NCBI GenBank assembly: GCA_963618495.1
Contig: CAVESF010000008.1
Span: 1 to 64,000, forward strand
Direction: 5' to 3'
Length of the DNA stretch: 64,000 bases
Origin: Apopatosoma sp963618495
Lineage (GTDB): Bacteria; Bacillota; Clostridia; Oscillospirales; CAG-272
Part shown: in pieces, positions 32,403 through 42,800 of the stretch
How the letters are laid out: each line of letters starts with the position of its first letter
Numbering within the stretch: the stretch's first letter is position 1
The notes under the pieces: model-generated
What the model saw: only the letters and a program-made list of their open reading frames with translations
The model's database searches: none
What the model was told of the DNA's origin: nothing
Program-made: the position numbers and the translations under genes

Positions 32403-35400
32403 TCAGTCAATTTTGATATAGCTTCTTGCGGCTATAAGCTCATATCTCGTATCGGAAACCTTGACGATTACACTGCCTGTAGTGTAGTTTACAAACATTG
32501 TCTTACCGTCCGCCATGGTCACTCTTACGATGTCTGTGCTGTTGGTAGCCATTGCGGAAAGCGCAGACTCGATGTTTTCCTTGGCACGTGCTATCTGCGA
32601 GCTTGAACCGGAAGCAAGTGCCTTTTCAAGCGCTTCGTAAAGCTTGCTGAAGCTTGCGGCTCCCTTTGTTGTAGGTGTCTGCGCCGTAACAACCTCAGAG
32701 CTCTTCGGTGCAAAGGTCTTGCCATCTGCGTCTTTCGCATTGATAAAGCTGTTAGCCTCGAGAACTATAGCCTTGCCGTCCACATAAACAGTTACATCAA
32801 ATGAGTTGTAGTTGATATAGAATGTTGTTTCGCCCTTGCCGGATGTGTAGGTTACGCTTACCGCATTTCCCACATTGTTTACATCGATAAGCTGCTTTAC
32901 GCTTGTGAGATGCTTCTCGGCGGCCTCGAAAGCGGTTTTCTTTGCCGCTTCGTCTGCAAGCGCGGTGCCTGCCTGTCTGCCGTCGGCAATAAGCTTATCC
33001 GTATACTCGACAGCCTCATAATATGCTGTCTTTTTCTCCTCGTAATCCCTCTCTGCCGAAGTGAGCTGGTCAAAGAGAACATATGCGTCATCTGCGGAGA
33101 GTCTGAATGATGTCAGATAGCTGTGACCTGTTATCACGGCATTCTGGAGGTTCTTCATTTCATCGTTTACCATGTTGTAATACTTGACAACATCGGAATA
33201 CCATGTCGTGAAGTCTACGGAATAGTAATTGGAAACATCGGTGTAAGTATTCTTGAGCTCGTTTGTATTCTGATATGAAAGGATGAAATAGAGTGCGGAG
33301 CCGTTTTCTATCGACTTGAGTATTTCATACTTCACATCGCCCGCCATATTGACGGCTGTGCCGGCAAAGTTCTTATATCCGTGGAGCACCATGCCTGTGA
33401 AAGGAACGGACTGGGAGGATATAGCGAAGCGGCTGTTGTCCATCGGAACCTCGATGAGGTCTGTGATGTACGGGAGCGTATATGCGTTGCCGCTGGAAGC
33501 GATAACCTTGTTATTGTCCTGCTTTATCTTGTTGAGGAGGAAGATTGTATATTCCTTGGAATCCTCACGGGTAAGAGGTCTGTCCATATTGAAGTCGGAG
33601 TTGAGATCCGTACCGAGTGTGAGAACGGAGATACTGCCTACCTCATACTTCTGATATTTCTTTGCAAACTTCTCATAGAGCGTCATGAAAGCGGAGGGAG
33701 AGACGATGTTTGCGTTACCGAATTTCGTCATTATCTGGTAAACGGGGTCATAGCTGCGCTTTGTGACATATCTGCCGCCCATTGTCTGAGCCGCGTGCTT
33801 CTTGTAGGAGAAGCCGCTTCCCGAGAGGACAGCGTTTGCAAAGTCGAAGTTCGGGAATATGTCTATTCCGTTTTCGGAAGCGAATGAAAGGAGCTTTGAG
33901 AGTCCTTTCTTGCCGCCTACCTCCTTATTCCACTTTACATTTGTCGGATATGTCGGATATTCTATATTGCCGTTTGCAAATCCGGTAAGAATGAATTTCT
34001 GATTTTTGATTCCGCCGTCGGAAAGCATACCGCTCATCGTGATAATATCATCAAATGTCGTCAGCGGAATCGTTTTCACAACGGGGATGGAGAGGAATGT
34101 GGAATCTATATCAAGTGTACCGAAGCTCTGGATGTAGAGCGGAACGCCCGAGGATGTTTCCTCTGCCGTGAGTCTCGATATCGTGCCTACGCGCTCGAGA
34201 TAATCTCTGTATGCCATAGCCATGCCGATATAGGAGGGCTCATATGATGTTTCGCCGCTCTGCTTTGCGAGATTGGGGTCGGAAAGCAGGATGTAGCGTA
34301 TTGCATAGTCGCCGGTATACTTTGTATCCATGCTCTTTGAGATGGAGGAAGCATTACCGAGCGAGCTGCCGAGCGAAACCGTATCGGTCTGCTTTGCGGA
34401 GAAGCTTACATAAACCGTGTTATATTCGCTCTCTGCAGGAGATGCATAGTTGACCCATGCCATATCTCCGAGGCTGGCTGTGATATAAGCGAAAGATTCG
34501 CCGTTCTCGATTATGCCGAAGTAACCTCTCTTGTAGCTTACCGTTTCGGATTTTGCGGGAGCGTTGCTTCGCTCTGTCGTTGTCGTGATGCTGTAGTCCT
34601 CTGTCAGACCGAATACGGGAAGTCTTGTAACCTCCTGATTTGCGCTGGTGGAGGAAAGATTGTCATAACCGAAGTCCGTGCCGTAAACGGGTGTACCCTG
34701 AATACCTTTCTTTATAGAGCCGTCCGCATTGTAGTAATTGAGGAGCGTACCGCTTCCGTCGGGTATGAAGATATAGCCGCCGGTCTTTGTCTTGGTTCCG
34801 CTGTTCTTTACGGAGCTGCAGCCGAAATAAGGCAGGGGTGTTATCGATTCGAGAGTGTAGTTTGTTTCGTTGTATCTTACGCTCTTTGCGGGGATGGACG
34901 CGCGGAAGCCGTACTCATCGAAAGTATATTCGATAGCGAGACGGAAGAGCGCGGGCTCTTTTTCGTTTCCTTCGTATCCTGTCAGCTCATGGTCGTATTC
35001 CAGTTCCTCGTATGTGTACTCGGGACAATACTTTCTTATCAGAGCTTCTATCTGCTTGAGTATCGCGTTTCTGTCAACCGCGAGAGTGTAGATTTTCATT
35101 TCCCTGTTGTTTGCAAGGCAGGGATATGTCTTTCTCCAGCCGTCCACAAGGCTTGCATTAAGTTCGTCTGTCTGGTCCTTGTAGGAATAGTGCGATGTCG
35201 TAAGGTTGTCGTAAATGAATTTCTCGTCCTTCGTCATCTCGGATGCCTTGGAGTCGAGCACGCTGAGAATCTTTTCCTCAAAGCGGCTTGCCTCTATCCA
35301 TCTCGGAAGGAGTCGCTTGGATTCAACGGTACCGAGAGCATACTCCACTCTTATACCGTTTGAAAGCTGGGTATATGATATCTGATCGCCGAGCAGAGCC

Positions 35401-35792
35401 GCATGCTCATAGCTGGACATATAGTAGCTCGTATTTGAGTTGTTGTCCGTATATCTGAGCATTATCTGGCTCATCAGAGAATATCTTATCTTCTCTGCGT
35501 TTGAGGGCATTGTGTAGTTTGCCGCGATATCATAAGGGTTTGAAAAAGTGTATTCGCCGGTTTTCTTGTCTTTGATGGCAAATTCTCCGGAAAGCTCATC
35601 GAAATACATCTGATAGCCGTACTCATCGCTGTCGTAAACAAGCTTCATTGTATCGACCTTTGCTTTTTCCGATTCATATACCGTCTTGTAATAATCATCT
35701 ATCACAAGGTCAGCCGCGAAAACAGGCACAGAGAGCGCTGTTATGAGCATGATAACAGCAAGAAGAGCCGATATAAACTTTATTTTTTTCAT
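32403..35792 (-). CDS. Large secreted DUF5696-like protein
   Basis: A 1129-residue protein with a cleavable signal peptide (hydrophobic core, VFAAD cleavage area at about residues 26-27) and no lipobox. The centre (about residues 560-900) alternates short strands and helices in a way that resembles a TIM-barrel glycosidase-like fold (segments ITMSGMLSDGGIKNQKFILT and NGIDIFPNFDFANAV), which is how I recognise the DUF5696 family; the catalytic residues cannot be named. A helical stretch near 930-1000 may be a coiled coil, followed by small beta domains. It lies between the Yip1 fusion and the second permease pair, so a role in processing or binding the imported glycan is likely. Confidence 0.7.
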   Translation of the reverse strand: MKKIKFISALLAVIMLITALSVPVFAADLVIDDYYKTVYESEKAKVDTMKLVYDSDEYGYQMYFDELSGEFAIKDKKTGEYTFSNPYDIAANYTMPSNAEKIRYSLMSQIMLRYTDNNSNTSYYMSSYEHAALLGDQISYTQLSNGIRVEYALGTVESKRLLPRWIEASRFEEKILSVLDSKASEMTKDEKFIYDNLTTSHYSYKDQTDELNASLVDGWRKTYPCLANNREMKIYTLAVDRNAILKQIEALIRKYCPEYTYEELEYDHELTGYEGNEKEPALFRLAIEYTFDEYGFRASIPAKSVRYNETNYTLESITPLPYFGCSSVKNSGTKTKTGGYIFIPDGSGTLLNYYNADGSIKKGIQGTPVYGTDFGYDNLSSTSANQEVTRLPVFGLTEDYSITTTTERSNAPAKSETVSYKRGYFGIIENGESFAYITASLGDMAWVNYASPAESEYNTVYVSFSAKQTDTVSLGSSLGNASSISKSMDTKYTGDYAIRYILLSDPNLAKQSGETSYEPSYIGMAMAYRDYLERVGTISRLTAEETSSGVPLYIQSFGTLDIDSTFLSIPVVKTIPLTTFDDIITMSGMLSDGGIKNQKFILTGFANGNIEYPTYPTNVKWNKEVGGKKGLSKLLSFASENGIDIFPNFDFANAVLSGSGFSYKKHAAQTMGGRYVTKRSYDPVYQIMTKFGNANIVSPSAFMTLYEKFAKKYQKYEVGSISVLTLGTDLNSDFNMDRPLTREDSKEYTIFLLNKIKQDNNKVIASSGNAYTLPYITDLIEVPMDNSRFAISSQSVPFTGMVLHGYKNFAGTAVNMAGDVKYEILKSIENGSALYFILSYQNTNELKNTYTDVSNYYSVDFTTWYSDVVKYYNMVNDEMKNLQNAVITGHSYLTSFRLSADDAYVLFDQLTSAERDYEEKKTAYYEAVEYTDKLIADGRQAGTALADEAAKKTAFEAAEKHLTSVKQLIDVNNVGNAVSVTYTSGKGETTFYINYNSFDVTVYVDGKAIVLEANSFINAKDADGKTFAPKSSEVVTAQTPTTKGAASFSKLYEALEKALASGSSSQIARAKENIESALSAMATNSTDIVRVTMADGKTMFVNYTTGSVIVKVSDTRYELIAARSYIKID

Positions 35793-35810
35793 TTCGTTCT
35801 CCCTCCTTGC

Positions 35811-37955
35811 TTAGTTGGAACGGTAGGAAATCTCTGTAATGATATCCGTTACAAAGCTTACCATTCGCTGAATAAGGTTCGTGAAAAGCATTATCAGGAA
35901 GACAATAAACATCATCGCCACGATAGTGAATATCGTCATACCTATATTTACGCCCATGGAATATCCGTGGGTTGTCATTATACCGAAGAAGAGAAGCATG
36001 CCCGTCCATACAAATGCGATACCTGTGAAGAGAGAGATGAATGTCTTCTCATCGAGGGTTGCAAAGTTGGAAACGATGGTTACGGGGATGAAGAACACGG
36101 GGATGGGCATGAGTGAATAGCTGGACGCTATGAAAATGTCCTTGAGTGTACCTTCGCCGTCGAAAAGTGTTGTCAGGCACCAGTTTGCTACGCACCAGAG
36201 GAGGAGCGGAGCAACTACTGTGCTGATGCCGCCGAAGATAGAGCCTGTAGCGTTGCCGCCGCTGCCGGAATAGAGATAACCGGAGCCGACATTGTTATAA
36301 GCAACGGAAAGTGCGGCGAGAATTACGATGAAGATAGAGGCGCGAACCGAGCCGCGTTTTTCATGCTTCAGATCCCAGTAGCCGTCGAAAGGATGCATCA
36401 TCACATAGAATGCGTAAAGCACTTCTTCCTTGAAAGTTCTCTTTCCGCTCTTGGCTGTGGCGTTCTTGTTTACCTTGGCTGCATAGCCGAGTCCCTTTGC
36501 AAGGAGGAAGAGCGCGGCAACAATGATGGCAACGACAACGAGGAAGTATTTGCCTATCCATTCTCTGCGCAGAGCCTTGTAGGAATCGGAGTAGTTTGCC
36601 GTAGAATTTGCTGTCTTGAAAAACTTCATTGCCTCTTCGTAATCGCCCTGCTGATGGAGGTTTCTGCCCACGCCGACATAAGCTGCATCGAAGTTGTTGT
36701 TTCTCTTCAGGATTTCTCTCCAGTTTTCGAGAGCCGAAGAATAGATTCTCAGTCTGTTGTAGTAGAGAGCGTTGTCAATGACATCGCCGTACTCCGTTCT
36801 CTTGTAGATGGTAATCGAGCTTGCCTCGGAGTCTACAACATAGAGGTCGGAGCCGAAGTATGCGAGAGCCGCGCCCTTCTTGAGGTTACCAAGCTGTGCG
36901 CCCTTGTCGCCGAAAGCGAAGAGCAGGTTGCCCTCGGAATCGTATGTGTAAATCTTGGAGCGCTTTTCATCGAGTATCGACCACATTCCGTTCGGACCGA
37001 TAGCGACATCCACTATCGAGGAAGGACCTGTGATAACATCACTGCTGCTACTCTTTGTCGAGCTGTGATCAAAGCTGATTTCACCGGCAGGAATGAAGAA
37101 GCCGTTTCGCGTCGTGATATCGTCGCCCGCGGAGTTCATTCTCTTTACGGGAGCGTAGTCCGCATTATTGCTTTCGATAGCGCTGATAAGGTCTGCATCA
37201 TCCATACTGTTTGATGTAACCCAGATATAGCCCTCGTCGTCGAGCGCGAGGTTGTTGTACTCAGGAGAGATATAGGAAATGGAAACCGTATTCGGGAAGA
37301 GCATACGGCGGATACGCATTGCGAGCGGCACGGAAACTTTCTGTGTACCTACAAAGGTCTGGAAGTTGCCGTCCTCATCAAGTGCGAAAACGCCGGAATA
37401 TGTTGCCGCGGAAACGACATACATTCTGCCCGAGTCGGATACGCCTATCGCAACAGGTGTAAACACCGTATCTTCGCCCATGACATCCGCTGTCGGCGCG
37501 CCTATGGTGCGGACGAAGTTGCCGAGCAGGTCAAATACAACTATTCTTGCGTTCTGCTTATCGCAGACATAGATGTACTCATCGTTTACGAATGTACCCC
37601 TCGGCTCTGAAAGGCTGTCGGGAACCCCGTGCTCGTTATTGAATGTGGAAATTTCAAATCTGAATTTGAATTCGCTGTTGCAGACAACGATTCTGTTGTT
37701 GCCTGTATCGGAGAGGTATATATTCATATCCTTATCAATGAATATATCCTTCGGCTCCTTGAGCTCTGTATCAATTCCTATTTCATAGGAGGAAACCACT
37801 CTGTCCGGAACATATACATCAGGCGAAATGCGCGCCTGACCGGCTATCGAGTAAGTATATGTCGAATAAGGGGAAGCCGCCGCGAACATAGGGACTATCG
37901 AACCGAGAAGGAGCATCAGCATAAGTATGCAAAGAATTCTTGTTATTTTCTTCAT
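35811..37955 (-). CDS. NHL-repeat / TPR / Yip1-domain membrane protein
   Basis: A 714-residue fusion. A signal peptide or N-terminal helix (residues 1-26) is followed by NHL-type beta-propeller repeats (about 55-395; repeats such as KDIFIDKDMNIYLSDTGNNR), a TPR-like helical pair (about 405-465, NFDAAYVGVGRNLHQQGDYE), a single helix near 475, then a C-terminal Yip1-type domain with about five helices (510-710). The propeller would face outside and could bind peptidoglycan or sugar ligands; the Yip1 domain sits in the membrane. It overlaps no neighbour (18-19 base gaps) and lies between the first permease pair and the DUF5696-like gene. I know of no defined role for this architecture. Confidence 0.78.
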   Translation of the reverse strand: MKKITRILCILMLMLLLGSIVPMFAAASPYSTYTYSIAGQARISPDVYVPDRVVSSYEIGIDTELKEPKDIFIDKDMNIYLSDTGNNRIVVCNSEFKFRFEISTFNNEHGVPDSLSEPRGTFVNDEYIYVCDKQNARIVVFDLLGNFVRTIGAPTADVMGEDTVFTPVAIGVSDSGRMYVVSAATYSGVFALDEDGNFQTFVGTQKVSVPLAMRIRRMLFPNTVSISYISPEYNNLALDDEGYIWVTSNSMDDADLISAIESNNADYAPVKRMNSAGDDITTRNGFFIPAGEISFDHSSTKSSSSDVITGPSSIVDVAIGPNGMWSILDEKRSKIYTYDSEGNLLFAFGDKGAQLGNLKKGAALAYFGSDLYVVDSEASSITIYKRTEYGDVIDNALYYNRLRIYSSALENWREILKRNNNFDAAYVGVGRNLHQQGDYEEAMKFFKTANSTANYSDSYKALRREWIGKYFLVVVAIIVAALFLLAKGLGYAAKVNKNATAKSGKRTFKEEVLYAFYVMMHPFDGYWDLKHEKRGSVRASIFIVILAALSVAYNNVGSGYLYSGSGGNATGSIFGGISTVVAPLLLWCVANWCLTTLFDGEGTLKDIFIASSYSLMPIPVFFIPVTIVSNFATLDEKTFISLFTGIAFVWTGMLLFFGIMTTHGYSMGVNIGMTIFTIVAMMFIVFLIMLFTNLIQRMVSFVTDIITEISYRSN

Positions 37956-37974
37956 TATTATATATACCTCCTGC

Positions 37975-38859
37975 TCAGTCTTTCATACCGGAAGTAGACA
38001 TCGTCTCGATAATGTTGCTCTGCGTGATAACGAATACCGCCACAGGAACTATCATCATTACGACTGCGGAAGCCATGCCGACGCCGGCACGGGCGATACC
38101 GCTGGATACTATCTGAGAGATAGCATAGTTGAATGTCTTGTACTGTTCGCTCATTATATAAATGGAAGAACCTGTCTGCCACAGACCCTGGAAAGAGTAA
38201 ACTATCAGAGTCAGCCATGCAGGCTTAACCATCGGCATTGCTATAGTCCAGTATGTGCGGATTTCGGATGCGCCGTCCAGTCTCGCGGATTCGAGAACCG
38301 TATCCGGAACGGAGGACTCCATAAACTGCATCATAAGGAACATACCGAGCGTACTGCCGCATGCGGGGATTATGATTGCCCAGTATGTATCGACGAGGTG
38401 AAGTGCGCTCATCGTCATGAAATTGACAACCGAGCCGACCGTCGCATGGAACATGAGCGCGAGTCTTACCATTTTCTGCAGAGCTTTTCTGCCGGGAAAC
38501 TTTATCTTGGAAACGGCATATGCGGCAAGAGAACCGCACACAAGGTTACCGAAAGTACCGCCGACGGAGATGAACACCGTATTGAATATGTATCTGGAAA
38601 AAGGAACCCACGAGTCTGTCATCGCTTTGAACATATCGGAAAAGTTTGAAAGAGTCGGGTTTGCGACATAGAATCTCGGGGGATACACCCAGAGCTCGTC
38701 AAGCGGCTTGAGCGACTGGATGATAGCGTAGTACATAGGGATAAACATGAAGAGTCCGAAAAGCACGAGGAAGAAGGTTATACCCGCGTCGCCTCCGACG
38801 GAACGGTTAAGGACAACTTTATGATTTCTGGTTCTTAATTTTGTAACTTTTCTCGCCAT
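37975..38859 (-). CDS. Carbohydrate ABC transporter permease (MalG type, first pair)
   Basis: A 294-residue permease with six likely helices and the EAA loop PDTVLESARLDGASEIRTYW at about residue 190. It lies one base after the partner permease gene at 38861-39823 and 19 bases before the Yip1 fusion. With the partner and the large binding protein upstream it has the order of a standard sugar importer (binding protein, MalF-like, MalG-like) with no ATPase gene. Confidence 0.92.
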   Translation of the reverse strand: MARKVTKLRTRNHKVVLNRSVGGDAGITFFLVLFGLFMFIPMYYAIIQSLKPLDELWVYPPRFYVANPTLSNFSDMFKAMTDSWVPFSRYIFNTVFISVGGTFGNLVCGSLAAYAVSKIKFPGRKALQKMVRLALMFHATVGSVVNFMTMSALHLVDTYWAIIIPACGSTLGMFLMMQFMESSVPDTVLESARLDGASEIRTYWTIAMPMVKPAWLTLIVYSFQGLWQTGSSIYIMSEQYKTFNYAISQIVSSGIARAGVGMASAVVMMIVPVAVFVITQSNIIETMSTSGMKD

Positions 38860-38860
38860 A

Positions 38861-39823
38861 TTACTGTCCCACCTTCGAAAGTATTTTCTTTACCAGCATG
38901 TTTGCGCCTATCATGATAAAGAAGAGTATTGTTGCTATAGCCGAAGCATAGCCGACCTCAAATCGCTGACCGCCGTAGTCCTCGAGATGATGCATTATCG
39001 TATGAGCCGCGTAGTTTACGCTGGGGAAGCCCGCGAGCGTTGTAACTATCGCGCCGAAACCAAATGACGATGTAATGGACATGATGGCACCGAAAAGAAG
39101 CTGCGGCTTCATATTCGGGAGCGTTATGTACCAGAGTTCCTGCCAACGGTTTCGTACACCGTCCACGGCACCCGCCTCAAACTGGTCCTTGCTGACCGTC
39201 TGCAGACCGCCGATGAACGAAAGGAACGAAACGCCGAGCGATGTCCAGAGGGCAACGACTATACAGAGCGGCATGACATATTTTGCATTCTGGAACCACT
39301 GTATAGGCTCGGTGATAACCTCCAGCTTAAGGAGGATGTAGTTTGCATAGCCGTATGAGTCACCGCTGAAGAATACCATCCATACGGTGTAGATACCGCC
39401 CGAGATAGACGGTGCATAGAAGATAAGCGTTACAAACGACCTTATCTTCGGAGGAAGCTCGTTTATAAACCATGCGACGAGGAACGAGAGCAGGTATGAA
39501 ACAGGTCCCGTTACAGCCGCGAAAATAAGCGTGTTCTGAACAGCCGTGAGGAATACATCGTCGTCCACGAAAAGACGGACATAGTTCTCAAAGAATACGA
39601 ACTGCGGCGCTTCTATAAGGTTGAATATTGTAAAGCTGAAGAAAAGCGAGAGGATAACCGGACCTATCGTGAACAGTATGAACACGAAGTAGAAAGGAAA
39701 GCACATGATATACGCTGCGTAATTGCGCTTCATTTCTTTCAGTGTCCACTGGAACATCGACATTTCCTTGCGGGAAACCGGCTTTTTGCCCATCTGCTTC
39801 TCAGCAACAGTTTCTGTAGACAT
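38861..39823 (-). CDS. Sugar ABC transporter permease (MalF/UgpA type, first pair)
   Basis: A 320-residue permease with six likely helices after a 30-residue cytoplasmic N-terminus. The EAA loop reads KDQFEAGAVDGVRNRWQELW at about residue 220. It lies 69 bases after the giant binding-protein gene and is followed at once by the MalG-type partner. An AAAGGAG site precedes the ATG. Confidence 0.92.
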   Translation of the reverse strand: MSTETVAEKQMGKKPVSRKEMSMFQWTLKEMKRNYAAYIMCFPFYFVFILFTIGPVILSLFFSFTIFNLIEAPQFVFFENYVRLFVDDDVFLTAVQNTLIFAAVTGPVSYLLSFLVAWFINELPPKIRSFVTLIFYAPSISGGIYTVWMVFFSGDSYGYANYILLKLEVITEPIQWFQNAKYVMPLCIVVALWTSLGVSFLSFIGGLQTVSKDQFEAGAVDGVRNRWQELWYITLPNMKPQLLFGAIMSITSSFGFGAIVTTLAGFPSVNYAAHTIMHHLEDYGGQRFEVGYASAIATILFFIMIGANMLVKKILSKVGQ

Positions 39824-39892
39824 TTGATTTTCTCCTTTATCAAGTATTTCTTCTCCGGAAAGCGGAAGTCTGCCGCTTTCCGGAGGTGTTGA

Positions 39893-42800
39893 TTAACCGA
39901 ACAGGTCGTAATTTGAGGGAACGAAGAAGTTGCGCTTCAGCTCTGCTCTCTTTCTTTCCATCTCGCGGTTTATCGTATCGACATAACCGAGGAGCTCATC
40001 GCTCGGGTTTGCGCCGTTGTTATAAACCTCAAGGTAAGCAAAGTTTACATAGCGGGAGATGATGTAGCTTCCGGGCATTTCAGGCATACACTTGAGCACC
40101 TTGAACTGCTCGCTGAGCACCTTGGATTCGCTTGCCGACCATGACATCTCGGAGAATGCCTCGTAGTTTGCCGTAGCGTACTTGCCGGCAGGACCGAGAA
40201 GCGCTACCAGCTCGTTTGCGTATGCGCTCTGGATTTCCGTGCGCATCCACCACTCCATGAATTTGAAGGCTGTGTTCTTCTTCTCTTCCGCATCTCTCAT
40301 TACGACCATCGCCGTAACGGAGCCTATCGTTGTCTTGTCAACAGTGCCGTCTTCGCGGACAGTACCGGGGATATTTGTGAAGCCCCAGAGTCCGTTCAGC
40401 TCTGTTGCGAATATTGTGAACTGATTGTAGAATGTGATATAGTCAGCTATGATTATCGGAATTTCGCCCGTTCTGAAACGGTTTGCCGCATCATAGGTCT
40501 TGGGAAATTTCTTGTGTGTGTAAAGCTCGCACATTTCGGTGAATGCATCGAGCGCAACATCCGTATCATAAGATATCGTCGTGCCGCCGTTTGTATACAG
40601 CGTGCCGCCCTTCTGATAAAGGAAGATATTGAACATTTCGTTGTAGCCCATGCCGACTTCATAGTTGTTGGAAATGAGCGTTTCGGAAATGGTTTCGAAT
40701 TCATCCCATGTTTCAGGTGCCTTCGTTATGCCGAGCTCCGCGAGGATGTCCTTTCTGTAGAACATGACGCTGAAGCTCTGTGTAAGCGGTATACCATAAA
40801 CTGCCTTTTCGCCGTCGGGACTGTCGAGAGCGACAGTCAGAGGCGTCCATGCGCTATCGTGGAATCTTCCTTTCAGCGTTTGGAAATCGTCGCAGTCATA
40901 GAGGTTTACAACCGCGCCGCGGACAGCATAGTTGATAACGGTAGAGGAAGGCTCCTCCATCATTATATCGGGACCTACGCCTGCGAACACCGCGGGAAGC
41001 AGTGCGCCTGCCGTAACAACTTTCATATTTACAGATATATTCGGCTCCACCGATGAGAAGTTGTTGCTTACAAGGTCACGGATGAGCTGTGCGCGCTCAC
41101 GGGAGATTGTGGTCCATACGGTAAGCTCCGTCATACCCTCGCCGACTTCAACTGCGCCGAACGAAGAGTTGTCGCGGAAGAAGCTCCATACGAAAGCGGA
41201 AACCTCAAAGCCGAAGTTTTCAAAGAAGTTGCCCTTCGCCTTGTATTCCTTCTTATCGAGTGTTGCCTCAGCGGGAGCGACTACGAGATAGTCCATTTTC
41301 AGAGTCTGCGATGTGACTGTATTGAGCCATGTGCCGAGGTTACCGATATCGGTCTTGAGAGCAGTGAAGTTCTTGGCTATCTGACGCTCGCTGTTCTTGG
41401 ACATCGTCTCGAGACGGCGTGCAATCTTTTCGAGTGTAGCCTGGTTCGAGCTGCCGCCGCCGGTAATCTGTTCAAAGCGTTTTGCGATATCAAAAAGCTC
41501 TGTGGAAAGCTCTCTCATTCTCTTTATTTCCGAAGGAATACGGGAATAGAACTTATAATCCTGATAAGAGTCCGGAGAAGGACCTGTTATCGAAAGTATC
41601 TTCAGATATATATTGTTTATCTCGGTAAGAGCTCTGCGTACCTCGGATATGATTCCGCCGAGCTCGCCGAGTGTAACCTCGAGAGAAAATGTGTGCGTTC
41701 CTTTTTCAAGATAAAAGTCAAAGGCTTCGCCGTCAACGCCGAGCGCAGAGAACTGCCAGTCGGAATTATAGATGAAGTTGACATTGTTTGCCTCATAAAA
41801 CGGAATCTCGCCGTCTATGCGCAGGCGTCTCGACACGTAAAGACCCTGAACCACATTCTGAAGGAATCTGGAGTAGATTTTGTAGTATCCGTCCTCGGGA
41901 ACAGTCACCGTCCACTCTATCCACTGACCCATGGTCGACCAGTTGGAGCCGCCGATTACATTGCAGAGAATGTAGCTTGCGTGCTGAGGGCTGTTTATTG
42001 AAGAAGAACGGTCGTTGTCCGGATAAAGCGTCTTGTCCGATGTGGCGCTCGCGTTTTCAGCCTCAATCTTTATCGGCGTGGCGGAAGTAGCGTTGTTCGG
42101 CTTTGAGTCGTTTAGCTTGCGGTACTCCTCGTATGTAAGCTCGTCTGTAACGGCTGTGAGGCGAATCTCATCCAGCACGACAGGCTCTCTCTGACCGGTA
42201 AGCGAAATCGTATTTTCGCCCGCCTTGAGGTAGAACCAGAAGTTGCCGTTGTTGTAGCCGGTCGGGTCGCTTACATAGTAGGTGCGCCATTCGGGCGCTT
42301 CATACTTCTGCGGACGAGCATCGTTGCCGCTTGCATCCTTATCAAAGACGATATTGCCGTTTTCATCGTACTTGTATTCGTCCTTCCAGATTTTTGTCAT
42401 CAGAAGGTTTCTTACCTCGGTGAAAGGAACTTCGCCGTTGATTCTGAGCGTTCTTTCTATGTTGCTCGCTTTCGCCTTTATCGGGTAGTAATCCCACTCG
42501 ATGGCATAAAGTCCGTCCTCAGGCACGGTTACTTTGTACTCGACGGTACCGATATCCGGCGTCTGGAGAACATCCTTTCTGCCGTCAAGCTCATCGAGCT
42601 TTTCAAAAGGCAGAGCGGCGTCCTTGTCGGTCATTCCCGAGGGATACGTGAAGCTTGTATATCCGGAAGCCTTTATTACGATGGGCTCGCCGGTATATCT
42701 CTTCATGCCGGAATATCTTGCGTAGTATGTGCTCCATGTGATGTCGTTAAGCTGCTCGAGCGCTTCCGCAAAGCTGTCCGACTCTGAACTTCCCGATGAA

